Shown here one piece after another: positions 17,875 to 28,501 of a stretch of 64,000 nucleotides of DNA. Below the pieces are notes generated by a model that saw only the letters and a list, made by a program, of their open reading frames with translations, had not been told where the DNA came from and did not search any database. Source of the stretch: Erythrobacter litoralis HTCC2594 (GTDB lineage Bacteria > Pseudomonadota > Alphaproteobacteria > Sphingomonadales > Sphingomonadaceae); assembly GCF_000013005.1 (NCBI RefSeq), contig NC_007722.1, positions 2,857,501 through 2,921,500 of the forward strand, in the 5' to 3' direction. Both the position numbers and the translations under genes were made by a program. How positions within the stretch are numbered: position 1 is the stretch's first letter; every line of letters begins with the position of its first letter.

Positions 17875-18040
17875 TGTGGTCGCGGCAACACCCGAGCGGG
17901 TTTCCGGCTGGTCGACCGGAGCGATATGTTGCGCCGCAGCGATGTCGACCCATCCAAGAGCGTGTTCGACGAGTCGGTGCGCGGCAAGACCGACAGATTT
18001 GTCATGAAATTTCAGAAGCCTGCGCAGGAAGTCCAAGGGG

Positions 18041-18180
18041 CTGTTGCGCTACACGCAACGATTCTGCCCGTTTTCGCACTTGCACAATGCATAGGGCGCA
18101 AGCATATCGGGCAGGCCTTTCAGGCATCCTCTCCCAAACTTTTCCGGCCCGGTTGGCTCGTCCAGCCGGGCCTTTTTCTT
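18041..18180 (+). ncRNA. Candidate structured small RNA
   Basis: A plus-strand intrinsic terminator (18146-18177) lies here with no plus-strand gene upstream; the nearest leftward gene, scoA, is on the other strand. Ahead of it are foldable elements: a GTTGCG/CGCAAC hairpin at 18043-18059, a CTGCCCG (18064-18070)/CGGGCAG (18108-18114) stem enclosing CTTGC/GCAAG, and an unpaired pyrimidine stretch CATCCTCTCCC before the terminator. An alternative is a short ~65-nt RNA from a promoter-like TTGCAC-N17-CATATC at 18080-18108. The free CCTCTCCC resembles anti-Shine-Dalgarno seeds of some alphaproteobacterial sRNAs. No known RNA family was recognised. Confidence 0.5.
18146..18177 (+). terminator. 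Strong Rho-independent terminator without an upstream coding gene
   Basis: GGCCCGG (18146-18152) pairs with CCGGGCC (18166-18172). Four more pairs inside (one G-T) close a five-base loop, and TTTTT follows at 18173-18177. It lies 121 bases before the AAA ATPase start on the same strand, so it could also act as an attenuator for that gene if transcription begins upstream. Confidence 0.85.
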
Positions 18181-18297
18181 GTCCGCGCCGCACCTGCGCC
18201 GGAACGGCCATCGCCCCTGCCGCATTTGCATCACAGGGCCCAGCTTCCTAGCTAGGCTCTTCGACCCAGAGAATAATGCGAAGAGGATGACGGGCTG

Positions 18298-20616
18298 ATG
18301 GCGGAAGCGGACACTGCGGTAGAGGAAAAGCAAGTCCGGCTTCAGGTCGCGGCCGCGCGCCAGGAAGAGAGCGGGCAGGGCATCGCCCGCATGCCGCGCT
18401 CCGCTTTCCAGGCATTGGGCATCACCGAAGGCGATGTCGTCGAGATCGAAGGCAAGCGCACGACCGCTGCCGTCGCCATGGCCGCCTATGCCGAAGACCA
18501 GTCGCTCGAAGTCGTCCGGCTCGACGGTCTCCAGCGCGGCAATGCCGAAGCCGCCTCGGGCGAGCACGTGAAAATCCGCGCGGTCGAATCTCGGCCCGCC
18601 ACCCGTGTCGTCTTCGCGCCCGCCAGCCGCGAGATGCGGCTGCAGGGGCCGACCCAGGCCTTGAAGCGCAATTTCTTCCGCAAGCCGATCCTGGCGGGCG
18701 ACCTCGTTGCCACGACCGGCCAGCAGCCGGTCCAGAACATGCCGCCCGAAGTGCGCCGCATGTTCAATGCCCCGGCCTACGCGTTGACGCAGATCCGGCT
18801 CTCGGTCGTCTCGACCGCGCCCAAGGGCATCGTCCATATCGACGAGGACACCGAAGTCGAACTGCGCGCCGAGTTCGAGGCGCCGCGCGATGCCCGCGCC
18901 GTCGTCAATTACGACGACGTCGGCGGGATCGACGATACCATCCAGCAGCTGCGCGAGATGGTCGAATTGCCGCTGCGCTATCCCGAACTGTTTACCCGGC
19001 TCGGGGTCGATCCGCCCAAGGGCGTGCTGCTCCACGGTCCGCCCGGAACCGGCAAGACCCGGCTGGCGCAGGCTGTCGCCAACGAATCCGATGCCAATTT
19101 CTCCATCATCAACGGACCCGAGATCATGGGTTCCGGCTATGGCGATAGCGAGAAGGCGCTGCGCGAGGTGTTCGAGAATGCGAGCAAGAACGCGCCGGCG
19201 ATCATCTTCATCGACGAGATCGACTCCATCGCCCCCAAGCGCGATCGCGTCGCCGGCGAGGCGGAGAAGCGGCTGGTCGCACAGTTGCTGACATTGATGG
19301 ACGGGCTCGAAGCCCGCGCCAATGTCGTCGTGATTGCGGCCACCAATCGCCCCGATGCCATCGACGAGGCGCTGCGCCGCCCGGGCCGGTTCGACCGCGA
19401 GATCGTCATCGGCGTCCCGGACGAGAATGGCCGCCGCGAGATTCTTGGCATCCACACCCGCGGCATGCCACTGGGCGACCGGGTCGATCTCAGGGAACTG
19501 GCGCGCATGACCTACGGCTTCGTCGGCGCCGACATCGCCGCGCTGGCACGCGAAGCGGCGATCGACGCGGTGCGCCGCATCATGCCCAGGATCGACTTGG
19601 ACGAGAGGACCATCCCGCCCGAGGTCCTCGAGGAATTGTGCGTCACCCGGGAGGACTTCCTCTCCGCGCTCAAGCGCATCCAGCCCTCGGCGATGCGCGA
19701 GGTCATGGTACAGATGCCCAATGTCGGCTGGGCCGATATCGGCGGGGTCGACGACGCCATCGAGAAACTGAAGGAAGGCATCGAGCTTCCGCTCAAGAAC
19801 CAGGAGGCCTTCCGCCGATTGGGCATTCGTCCGGCCAAGGGCTTCCTGCTCTATGGCCCGCCGGGAACCGGTAAGACGCTGCTCGCCAAGGCGGTGGCCA
19901 AGGAAGCCGAAGCCAATTTCATCTCGATGAAAAGCTCCGATCTGTTGAGCAAATGGTATGGCGAAAGCGAGCAGCAGATCGCCAAAATGTTCCGCCGCGC
20001 GCGATCGGTATCGCCCTGCGTCGTCTTCATCGACGAGATCGACAGCCTCGTGCCGGCGCGCGGCAGCGGCCAGGGCGAGCCGCAGGTGACGGGCCGCGTG
20101 GTCAACACGATCCTCGCCGAGATGGACGGGCTGGAAGAATTGCAATCGGTGGTCGTGATCGGCGCGACCAACCGCCCGGCGCTGGTCGATCCGGCGCTGC
20201 TGCGCCCCGGCCGTTTCGACGAGCTGGTCTATGTCGGCACGCCCGACCCCAAGGGCCGCGAGCACATCCTGCGCATCCACACCGGGGCAATGCCGCTGGC
20301 CGACGACATCGATCTCGCCAAGATCGCCAAGGAAACCGTGCGCTTCACCGGCGCGGACCTGGAAGACGTGGTCCGCCGGGCCGGCCTCGCCGCGCTGCAT
20401 CGGGCCGGGGCGGAGGTCAAGCAGGTTACCGGGGCCGACTTTGCCGAAGCGCTGGAAGACTCGCGCGCGACCGTCACCAGCAAGATGGAAGCCGAATACA
20501 AGAAGATGCGCGGCGAACTGAAAAAACGCGCCGCGAGGGTGCAACCGATCGGGTTCCTGCATGAAGGCATGCTGGAAAGCACGCGCGACAGCAAGCACGG
20601 CGACCCCGAGAGCTAG
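18298..20616 (+). CDS. CDC48/VCP-type double AAA+ ATPase
   Basis: A 772-residue homolog of archaeal/eukaryotic Cdc48 (p97/VCP), a hexameric unfoldase. The domain order is complete. An N-terminal double-psi barrel plus four-stranded domain spans ~10-190 (GIARMPRSAFQALGITEGDV). D1 has Walker A GPPGTGKT at 247-254 and Walker B FIDEID with D306/E307. D2 has Walker A at 520-527 and Walker B at D579/E580. Second-region-of-homology arginines are present in both (RRPGRFDRE, RPGRFDEL). D1 ends with the RGMP linker typical of the family. It is found in scattered bacteria; the partner and substrate are unknown here. The gene is preceded by a putative sRNA/terminator and is convergent with an MscS gene. 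Confidence 0.94.
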   Translation: MAEADTAVEEKQVRLQVAAARQEESGQGIARMPRSAFQALGITEGDVVEIEGKRTTAAVAMAAYAEDQSLEVVRLDGLQRGNAEAASGEHVKIRAVESRPATRVVFAPASREMRLQGPTQALKRNFFRKPILAGDLVATTGQQPVQNMPPEVRRMFNAPAYALTQIRLSVVSTAPKGIVHIDEDTEVELRAEFEAPRDARAVVNYDDVGGIDDTIQQLREMVELPLRYPELFTRLGVDPPKGVLLHGPPGTGKTRLAQAVANESDANFSIINGPEIMGSGYGDSEKALREVFENASKNAPAIIFIDEIDSIAPKRDRVAGEAEKRLVAQLLTLMDGLEARANVVVIAATNRPDAIDEALRRPGRFDREIVIGVPDENGRREILGIHTRGMPLGDRVDLRELARMTYGFVGADIAALAREAAIDAVRRIMPRIDLDERTIPPEVLEELCVTREDFLSALKRIQPSAMREVMVQMPNVGWADIGGVDDAIEKLKEGIELPLKNQEAFRRLGIRPAKGFLLYGPPGTGKTLLAKAVAKEAEANFISMKSSDLLSKWYGESEQQIAKMFRRARSVSPCVVFIDEIDSLVPARGSGQGEPQVTGRVVNTILAEMDGLEELQSVVVIGATNRPALVDPALLRPGRFDELVYVGTPDPKGREHILRIHTGAMPLADDIDLAKIAKETVRFTGADLEDVVRRAGLAALHRAGAEVKQVTGADFAEALEDSRATVTSKMEAEYKKMRGELKKRAARVQPIGFLHEGMLESTRDSKHGDPES

Positions 20617-20629
20617 CGGCGCGCCGCTA

Positions 20630-21712
20630 TCAGGGCTCGCCGGCCTTGGGGTGTCCGTGCGGCACTTCCAGCCGGTGGCGGATCAGCGCGACTTCCTGGT
20701 TCTCTCGCAGCCACGCCAGCATGTGTTCGCGCACATCGCAGCGGATCTGCCAGAGGTCGCCGACGGTATGTGCGCTGACCGACAGGCGCAGTTCCACGCT
20801 TTCGGGATAGGCTTCCGTCACCAGCAACGCGGCGGTGCGCTTGTCCCATAGTTCGTGGCCGGCGACATAGCGTTCGAACTCGGCGCGGATGGGCGCGACG
20901 TCGGTGATCGGATCGAGATGCAGGAAGACCGGCCCGGTCAGCATTTCGCTGCCGCGGGTCCAGTTCTCGAAGCTCTCGTCGAGGAACTGGCTGGTCGGCA
21001 CCACGATGACCCGCTCGTCCCACGTGCGCACGGTGACGAAGCTCATGCGGATTTCCTCGACCCGCCCGGTATGTCCGTCGACCACGACCAGATCGCCGAT
21101 CCTGAGCGGCTCGGTCAGCGCCATCTGCAAGCCCGCAATCAGCGATTTGAGCGCCGGCTGGGCCGCTGCACCCACGGCGAGGGCGGCGATACCGGCCGAG
21201 GCGAGCACCGTGGTCCCGATCGCCGCGACCTGCGGGATACTCAGCAGCATCAGGCCGACGGTGATGAAGACGATGACGAAGGTGGCCGTGCGCGAGAGGA
21301 TGGCGATCCGCGTCTTGCGGCTGCGCAAGGTCGCGACATCGTCATCATGGGTTTCGAGCCGGTATTCGAGCGCGGCGGTGAAGGCCTTGACCAGAGTGTA
21401 GACGATCCAGCCGAGCAGGGCCGGGCGGACGAAGCGCGCGATCGGCTCCCAGATGGCAGCAAGCGTATCGTTGGCTTCGGCCACGAGCGTGATGCTGATC
21501 GCGATCAGCGCCCATTTGATCGGGCGTTCGATCTTGCTGATCACCATCTCGTCGAGCGGCGTGTCCGATCCGCGCGCAAGCCGGTGGGCAATCGCGAAGG
21601 CCACGCGGTAGACGAGCCACGCGATCGATACCGCAACGAAGACGATCAGCGCCGATTCGCCCACCTCGATCCAGTTGATCGACCAGTTTTGCGGATTGTA
21701 GCGTTCGAGCAT
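20630..21712 (-). CDS. MscS-type mechanosensitive channel / transporter-like membrane protein
   Basis: A 360-residue membrane protein. The ATG at 21712 is preferred over a TTG twelve codons upstream because AGGTGG lies seven bases ahead of it. About five hydrophobic segments span residues 15-185. The MscS pore helix LASAGIAALAVGAAAQPALK leads to the beta domain LRIGDLVVVDGHTGRVEEIR, then VIVVPTSQFLDESFENWTR, then a soluble C-terminal region. It lacks the signal peptide and BON domain of the paralog at 3711. It is probably an osmotic-stress channel. It ends 13 bases from the convergent AAA ATPase stop. Confidence 0.9.
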   Translation of the reverse strand: MLERYNPQNWSINWIEVGESALIVFVAVSIAWLVYRVAFAIAHRLARGSDTPLDEMVISKIERPIKWALIAISITLVAEANDTLAAIWEPIARFVRPALLGWIVYTLVKAFTAALEYRLETHDDDVATLRSRKTRIAILSRTATFVIVFITVGLMLLSIPQVAAIGTTVLASAGIAALAVGAAAQPALKSLIAGLQMALTEPLRIGDLVVVDGHTGRVEEIRMSFVTVRTWDERVIVVPTSQFLDESFENWTRGSEMLTGPVFLHLDPITDVAPIRAEFERYVAGHELWDKRTAALLVTEAYPESVELRLSVSAHTVGDLWQIRCDVREHMLAWLRENQEVALIRHRLEVPHGHPKAGEP

Positions 21713-21774
21713 GGACTGCCACCTATGGGGGTGAGGCGCGGGATTCAAGAATTGCCGCCCGAGAGGCGAAGAGA

Positions 21775-21865
21775 GGGTGACAAGGGTGACACCGTGTCAC
21801 CCTAGCGTTTCCCCATCAAGATATTGAATTTGCAATATAAAAATTCTCGCGTTTACAGGTGACAC
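21775..21865. repeat. GGTGACAC cluster with a perfect palindrome
   Basis: GGGTGACA at 21775-21782, then AGGGTGACAC-C-GTGTCACCCT at 21783-21803 (a 10-bp arm palindrome with one central base), and another GGTGACAC at 21858-21865. The cluster fills the mscS promoter side of the mscS-polA gap (21713-22005). Repeated spacing of one octamer suggests binding sites for a regulator or a dispersed palindromic repeat. An AT-rich stretch (21823-21850) lies between the copies. No gene was seen in this gap. Confidence 0.55.
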
Positions 21866-22005
21866 ATGCAAAAGGGCTTTTCTGGCGAAACAGTCTCTTT
21901 CCGGCAGCATCGCGCATAACGCAGGGGTGGGCCTTCGGTCATGCGACCACCATCGCATCCTCGCTGCAATGTAGGACAGCGAAAACTTCGCGCCCGAACT
22001 AATCG

Positions 22006-24852
<2,847 letters not shown>

Positions 24853-25092
24853 GCGCCCCTGCTAGCACCGCCTGTGCGGGAGACCAGCAAGAAATTCATG
24901 GCCAAAAAGCGGCGGAAATCAGGCGGTTCTGGGCCAAATAAGGCGAAAAAGAGGCCAAATGTGGCAAAAAAGCTTGCACGGCCACATTGCGGCCATTATT
25001 TAGGGTTGCAGAAGCCGACCTTTGGGGGAGGTTTCGGCGTAACGGGATGTCCCGGACGCTTATCCACTCGCTAGAGTAAGGAATTGACCATT
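24853..25092 (+). other. Gene-poor gap with GGCCAAA-like repeats and a Lys-rich short frame
   Basis: This 240-base gap between polA and a small lipoprotein gene carries spaced GGCCAAA or GGCCA units (24901, 24931, 24952, 24979 and 24992 regions). An in-frame ATG at 24898 opens a 58-codon frame beginning MAKKRRKSGGSGPNKAKKRP that would encode a very basic peptide. No good ribosome site precedes it, and the repeats alone would generate Lys/Arg codons, so I do not call it a gene. The right end should hold the lipoprotein promoter. Confidence 0.35.
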
Positions 25093-25356
25093 ATGCGTAA
25101 GATCGTTCTCGCTGCTGCCGTCGCCGGCGCCGCTCTCACCCTCGCTGCTTGTTCGGAGCAGACCCAGGACGCCACCGAAGCTGCTGCTGATTCGGCTGCT
25201 GCGGACATGGAATCGGTTGCTGAAGACGCTACCGCTACCGCTGAAGGCGCCATGGAAGAAGGCGCTGCTGCTGTCGAAGGCGCTGCCAACGAAGCTGCCA
25301 TGGAAACCTCGGAAGCTGCTGAAGACGCAGAAGCCGAACTCGAAGGCGAGCAGTAA
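25093..25356 (+). CDS. Small Ala/Glu-rich lipoprotein
   Basis: An 87-residue predicted lipoprotein, abundant-envelope-protein-like in composition. The signal peptide MRKIVLAAAVAGAALTLAAC ends with the lipobox LAAC (Cys20). The mature part is almost entirely Ala, Glu, Asp, Thr and Ser in short heptad-like patterns, probably helical and acidic. The start is the ATG at 25093 with AAGGA ten bases upstream; a TTG nine bases earlier is less likely. A strong terminator follows 31 bases after the stop, so it is a single-gene unit. Function unknown. A second gene of the same style lies at 45339-45626 on the minus strand. Confidence 0.85.
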   Translation: MRKIVLAAAVAGAALTLAACSEQTQDATEAAADSAAADMESVAEDATATAEGAMEEGAAAVEGAANEAAMETSEAAEDAEAELEGEQ

Positions 25357-25387
25357 GCTCCACTTTCAGTTCAGCCGAAAAAGAAAA

Positions 25388-25416
25388 GGGCGGTGCCTTG
25401 CGGCGCCGCCCTTTTT
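25388..25416 (+). terminator. Rho-independent terminator of the small lipoprotein gene
   Basis: GGGCGGTGCC (25388-25397) pairs with GGCGCCGCCC (25402-25411; one G-T pair) around a TTGC loop, followed by TTTTT at 25412-25416. The arms are identical to the terminator found downstream of rplL when both are read in their transcribed direction; only the loop differs (TTGC here, GCAA there). Confidence 0.9.
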
Positions 25417-25473
25417 CTATGCCCGTTCGATACCGGCCCGTCCGATACCCGCCCGGTCGGTATCTGCCGCAGC

Positions 25474-26490
25474 TTACTCGCCGCCGTAATCGGCTACCGC
25501 ATGGGCGCGGCGGCCTTCGTCGAAACCGTAATAGAGCGCGTTGGCGATCGATGCGATCCGCGCATCGCGGTTACGGCGCGCTGCCAGCTTGAGGCCGCGA
25601 TTGCTGTTCTCGGCCGACATCGAGCTGCTCTGCCCGGTGACGTAGATTGCTGCGGCGATGATCCGGCCATCCGAAGTGCGGAACAGGCCGATATCGCTTG
25701 CCGTACGGCTGAGCGTGCCGGTTTTGTGGGCCAGATTGGCGCTCATCGGCAGGGCCGAGCGCATGCGCCGGTCGCCCGTCGTCGTGCCGAGCATGGCATC
25801 GAGCAGCACCCGGCGCGAAGAAGCGCTGAGCCAGCGGCCCTGGTGGATGCCGGCGAGGAACTGGCCCATGGCGCGCGGCGTGGCGGCGTCACGGTGGTCG
25901 ATCTGCGAGGCCGGATCGACGCGCCCGTCTTCGTTGATCAGCGTGCGGATCGTGCGGTTCAGCTGGAAGCCCGAGATACCCGCCTGGCGCATCCAGCGGT
26001 TGACCGCTTCCGGCCCGCCCACCGCGCTCAGCAGCGCATCGGTGCAATCGTTGCAGCTCTTGCTGACCATCAGGTCGAGCAGCGTCTTGGCGGGCACGTA
26101 TTTCCCGCCCGGGCGGGGGAGTCGCCATTCGCTGCTCAGGCTCCATTTGCCGGCATCGACGCCCGCCAGATAGACCGCGGCAATGGCGACCTTGCTGGTG
26201 CTGGCCATCGGGAACGGCTGGTCGGCCAGAACACCGATCTCGCGCCCCGTCGACAGGTCCAGCGCATAGACGCCGATGCGGCCGTCGGTGCCGTCGGCGA
26301 GTTGCGCGACCCGCTGTTCGAACGGCGTATCGTAACGCGCGACGAAGCTCTGCGGCGCGCGGACTTCCGTTCCGAAGGTACGGTCGAAGGCAGCTTCCAG
26401 ATCCGGACTATCGGCCGCAGCAGGGCTGGCAAGGAAAGCGAGCGCACCGGCTGCGACGGACGAAAGTGTGCGGAAAAATGGATGCTTCAT
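25474..26490 (-). CDS. Class A beta-lactamase-like serine hydrolase, exported
   Basis: A 338-residue exported protein (signal peptide ends near SPAAADSP, residue ~27) of the serine beta-lactamase/transpeptidase fold. The nucleophile motif is S97-T-S-K100, the SxN motif S145-C-N147, and the third motif K256-T-G. In the omega-loop region, where class A enzymes have ExxLN, this protein reads RTLINED, so the deacylating glutamate is not evident. It could be a weak or non-hydrolysing penicillin-recognising protein rather than a resistance enzyme. Cysteines C146 and C149 (SCNDC) might form a disulfide. It stands alone and is convergent with the small lipoprotein gene. Confidence 0.85.
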   Translation of the reverse strand: MKHPFFRTLSSVAAGALAFLASPAAADSPDLEAAFDRTFGTEVRAPQSFVARYDTPFEQRVAQLADGTDGRIGVYALDLSTGREIGVLADQPFPMASTSKVAIAAVYLAGVDAGKWSLSSEWRLPRPGGKYVPAKTLLDLMVSKSCNDCTDALLSAVGGPEAVNRWMRQAGISGFQLNRTIRTLINEDGRVDPASQIDHRDAATPRAMGQFLAGIHQGRWLSASSRRVLLDAMLGTTTGDRRMRSALPMSANLAHKTGTLSRTASDIGLFRTSDGRIIAAAIYVTGQSSSMSAENSNRGLKLAARRNRDARIASIANALYYGFDEGRRAHAVADYGGE

Positions 26491-26636
26491 GCAGCGACCC
26501 CTATCATATGCATGGTTTGCAGCAGATTAATGCGAAACCGGCAGGGGTCGATCAACTGTTGCGCGCAAAATCAGGCGCTTTGCACGACAGATGATTCCCT
26601 ATCTGCGACCAAATGAGTTGCCGCAGGGGAACTCTG

Positions 26637-27044
26637 TCACGATTCGGCGATGATTTTCGCGATTCGGTCGGACGATTCGCCGGTGACCGTCTTGTCGATC
26701 TCGCCCACGATCCGCTTTTCCAGTTCCGAATGGTAGTGGTTGCGCATCTCGCCCAGCGATTTCGGATCGGCCACGATGAGGATGTTCTCGATCTCGCCGG
26801 CAATAGCCTTGGCGTTGAGACATTCCGCCACCGCCGCGCCATGCGCCAGCTCTTCCAGCTGCGTGCGCCCGAGGCGCTGACCGATGTCGTCCTGGTGGCG
26901 TACGCCGGCGCTGTAGTTCGAATTCGTCAGATCCGGCTCTTCCAGGGTCTTGAGCTCGGGCTCGAACGGCTTGCCGGTGTTCTGCATCAGGATAAAGCGT
27001 TCGCCATCGACGATGGCGACATGGGCGTTGTGCGGGACTTTCAT
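26637..27044 (-). CDS. Host attachment family protein (AtsE/baeRF-like)
   Basis: A 135-residue protein of the family annotated as host attachment protein, related to archaeal/bacterial release-factor-like (baeRF) folds. The N-terminus is VPHNAHVAIVDGERFILMQN, the middle holds LAHGAAVAECLNAKAIAGEI, and the C-terminal half has ENILIVADPKSLGEMRNHYH followed by KRIVGEIDKTVTGESSDRIA. A very good AGGAGG site lies nine bases before the ATG at 27044, so the longer upstream frame is not used. The role is poorly known: Agrobacterium work links a homolog to attachment, while the fold suggests a translation or stress role. Monocistronic, divergent from the kinase-like gene at 27136. Confidence 0.85.
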   Translation of the reverse strand: MKVPHNAHVAIVDGERFILMQNTGKPFEPELKTLEEPDLTNSNYSAGVRHQDDIGQRLGRTQLEELAHGAAVAECLNAKAIAGEIENILIVADPKSLGEMRNHYHSELEKRIVGEIDKTVTGESSDRIAKIIAES

Positions 27045-27135
27045 ACGGGTATTTCCTCCTTTTGCCCCATCAACGCACGGCGCGCCGAAATGTTGCGCTT
27101 GAGCGTAAACGCCGCGCCTGCAAGTGTGGGAATCG

Positions 27136-28497
27136 ATGGGAGAGAATATCACGACCGACGCGCTGGCAGAGGGCCTTGCCCGGGCCATGGCGCGCACCGG
27201 CAGGGGGCGGCCGGATGGGCTGCGCCGACTGACCGGCGGAGCCACCATGGAAAGCTGGCGTTTCTCCGCCGATGGCGAGGGCTTCGTCCTGCGCCGCGCG
27301 CCGAGCCTCGCCTTCATGGAAGGCCGCCCGTTCGGGCACGATGTCGAAGCCGCGGTGATCCGCGCGGCGCACGGGGCCGGGGTGACCGCGCCGGAAGTTG
27401 TGGTCGAGTTGGAGCCGGGCGACGGGATCGGCTCGGGCTTCGTGATGCGCGCTTTACCCGGTACACCCGATCCGCGCGCGATCCTGGCGATGGACGATCC
27501 CGACCGGCTGCTGCGCGAAGTGGCAGGCGATCTGGCGCGGATCCATTCGCTCGGGGCCTCCGGCCTGCCCGATACGATCCCCACGCTGGATTATGCCGAA
27601 GGCGTTGCCGGCCTGCGCGAACAATTCGAGGAAGCAGGCGGGGACCGCGCGATCATCGCGCTGGGACTGAAGTGGCTCGAGGACCACTTGCCCGAGCCGG
27701 TCAGACCGGTGCTCAATCATGGCGATTACAGGCTTGGGAATATCCTCGCGGATGACAGCCACCTGACCGGCGTGCTCGACTGGGAGCTGGCCCATTTCGG
27801 CGACCCGCACGAGGACCTGGCCTTCGGCTGCATGGCCGTGTGGCGCTTTGCCCGATATGATCGGCCTGCGCTGGGGCTCGGTTCGCTGGAAGAATACTTC
27901 GCTGCCTACGAAGCTGCCGGCGGTGCGCCGGTCGATCGCGAGCGCTTCCGCTTCTGGTCGGTCTATCGCACCGTGTGGTGGGCGCTCGGCTGCCTGCGCA
28001 TGGCCGATTTCTGGCGCAGCGGCGAAGATCGCATGCTGGAGCGGCTGGTCATTTCCCGCCGTGCGTCGGAGCAAGAGCTCGACCTGTTGCTCCTGTTGGA
28101 AGACGAGGCGCCCGAGGCGTGCAAGGGCCGCCAAAAATGGGCAGCGATCGAGCGCCCCGACGATACCGATGGCGATGCGAGCGAAGAGGAATTGCTGACA
28201 GCCGTCAGCGAATGGCTCGGCACCATCAAGGATCAGGTCACGGGACATGACAAGTTCCAGCTCGCCGTCGCCCGCAATGCGCTGGGCATGGTGATCCGCA
28301 ACGAAAAGTACCTGCCCACGCTGCATTCCGATCCGCGCCGCGCGCAGGACATTCTCGACGGCACGCAGACGCTCGCGACACCGGGCCTGCTCGGGCACCT
28401 GCGGCAAGCCGCGCTGGAAGTGATTACCGTCAATTCGCCGAAATATCCGGCCCTTGCCGAGGCGCTGGAAAAATGGACCCTGCCGAGAGAGGACTAA
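27136..28497 (+). CDS. Aminoglycoside-phosphotransferase-fold kinase (ACAD10/11-type APH protein)
   Basis: A 453-residue cytoplasmic protein. The APH kinase core (residues ~15-270) has a Gly-rich LTGGATMESWRF loop, the FVLRRAP lysine/arginine strand, the catalytic LNHGDYRLGNIL (Brenner-type HGD..xxN) and the metal-binding VLDWELAHFGDPHEDLAF. Residues ~330-450 form an extra helical domain (SEEELLTAVSEWLGTIKDQV ...) seen in homologs paired with acyl-CoA dehydrogenases. The gene ends four bases before an acyl-CoA dehydrogenase. In animal ACAD10/11 the two activities are fused, and the kinase is reported to phosphorylate 4-hydroxyacyl-CoAs. The same reaction here is inference. A GTG four codons upstream could also start it. 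Confidence 0.88.
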   Translation: MGENITTDALAEGLARAMARTGRGRPDGLRRLTGGATMESWRFSADGEGFVLRRAPSLAFMEGRPFGHDVEAAVIRAAHGAGVTAPEVVVELEPGDGIGSGFVMRALPGTPDPRAILAMDDPDRLLREVAGDLARIHSLGASGLPDTIPTLDYAEGVAGLREQFEEAGGDRAIIALGLKWLEDHLPEPVRPVLNHGDYRLGNILADDSHLTGVLDWELAHFGDPHEDLAFGCMAVWRFARYDRPALGLGSLEEYFAAYEAAGGAPVDRERFRFWSVYRTVWWALGCLRMADFWRSGEDRMLERLVISRRASEQELDLLLLLEDEAPEACKGRQKWAAIERPDDTDGDASEEELLTAVSEWLGTIKDQVTGHDKFQLAVARNALGMVIRNEKYLPTLHSDPRRAQDILDGTQTLATPGLLGHLRQAALEVITVNSPKYPALAEALEKWTLPRED

Positions 28498-28501
28498 GCC
28501 C

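Noticed and set aside
17715..18251. Open frames in the scoA-AAA ATPase gap
   Set aside because: Several overlapping frames exist but none has protein-like composition or a ribosome site, and they run through the terminator hairpin.
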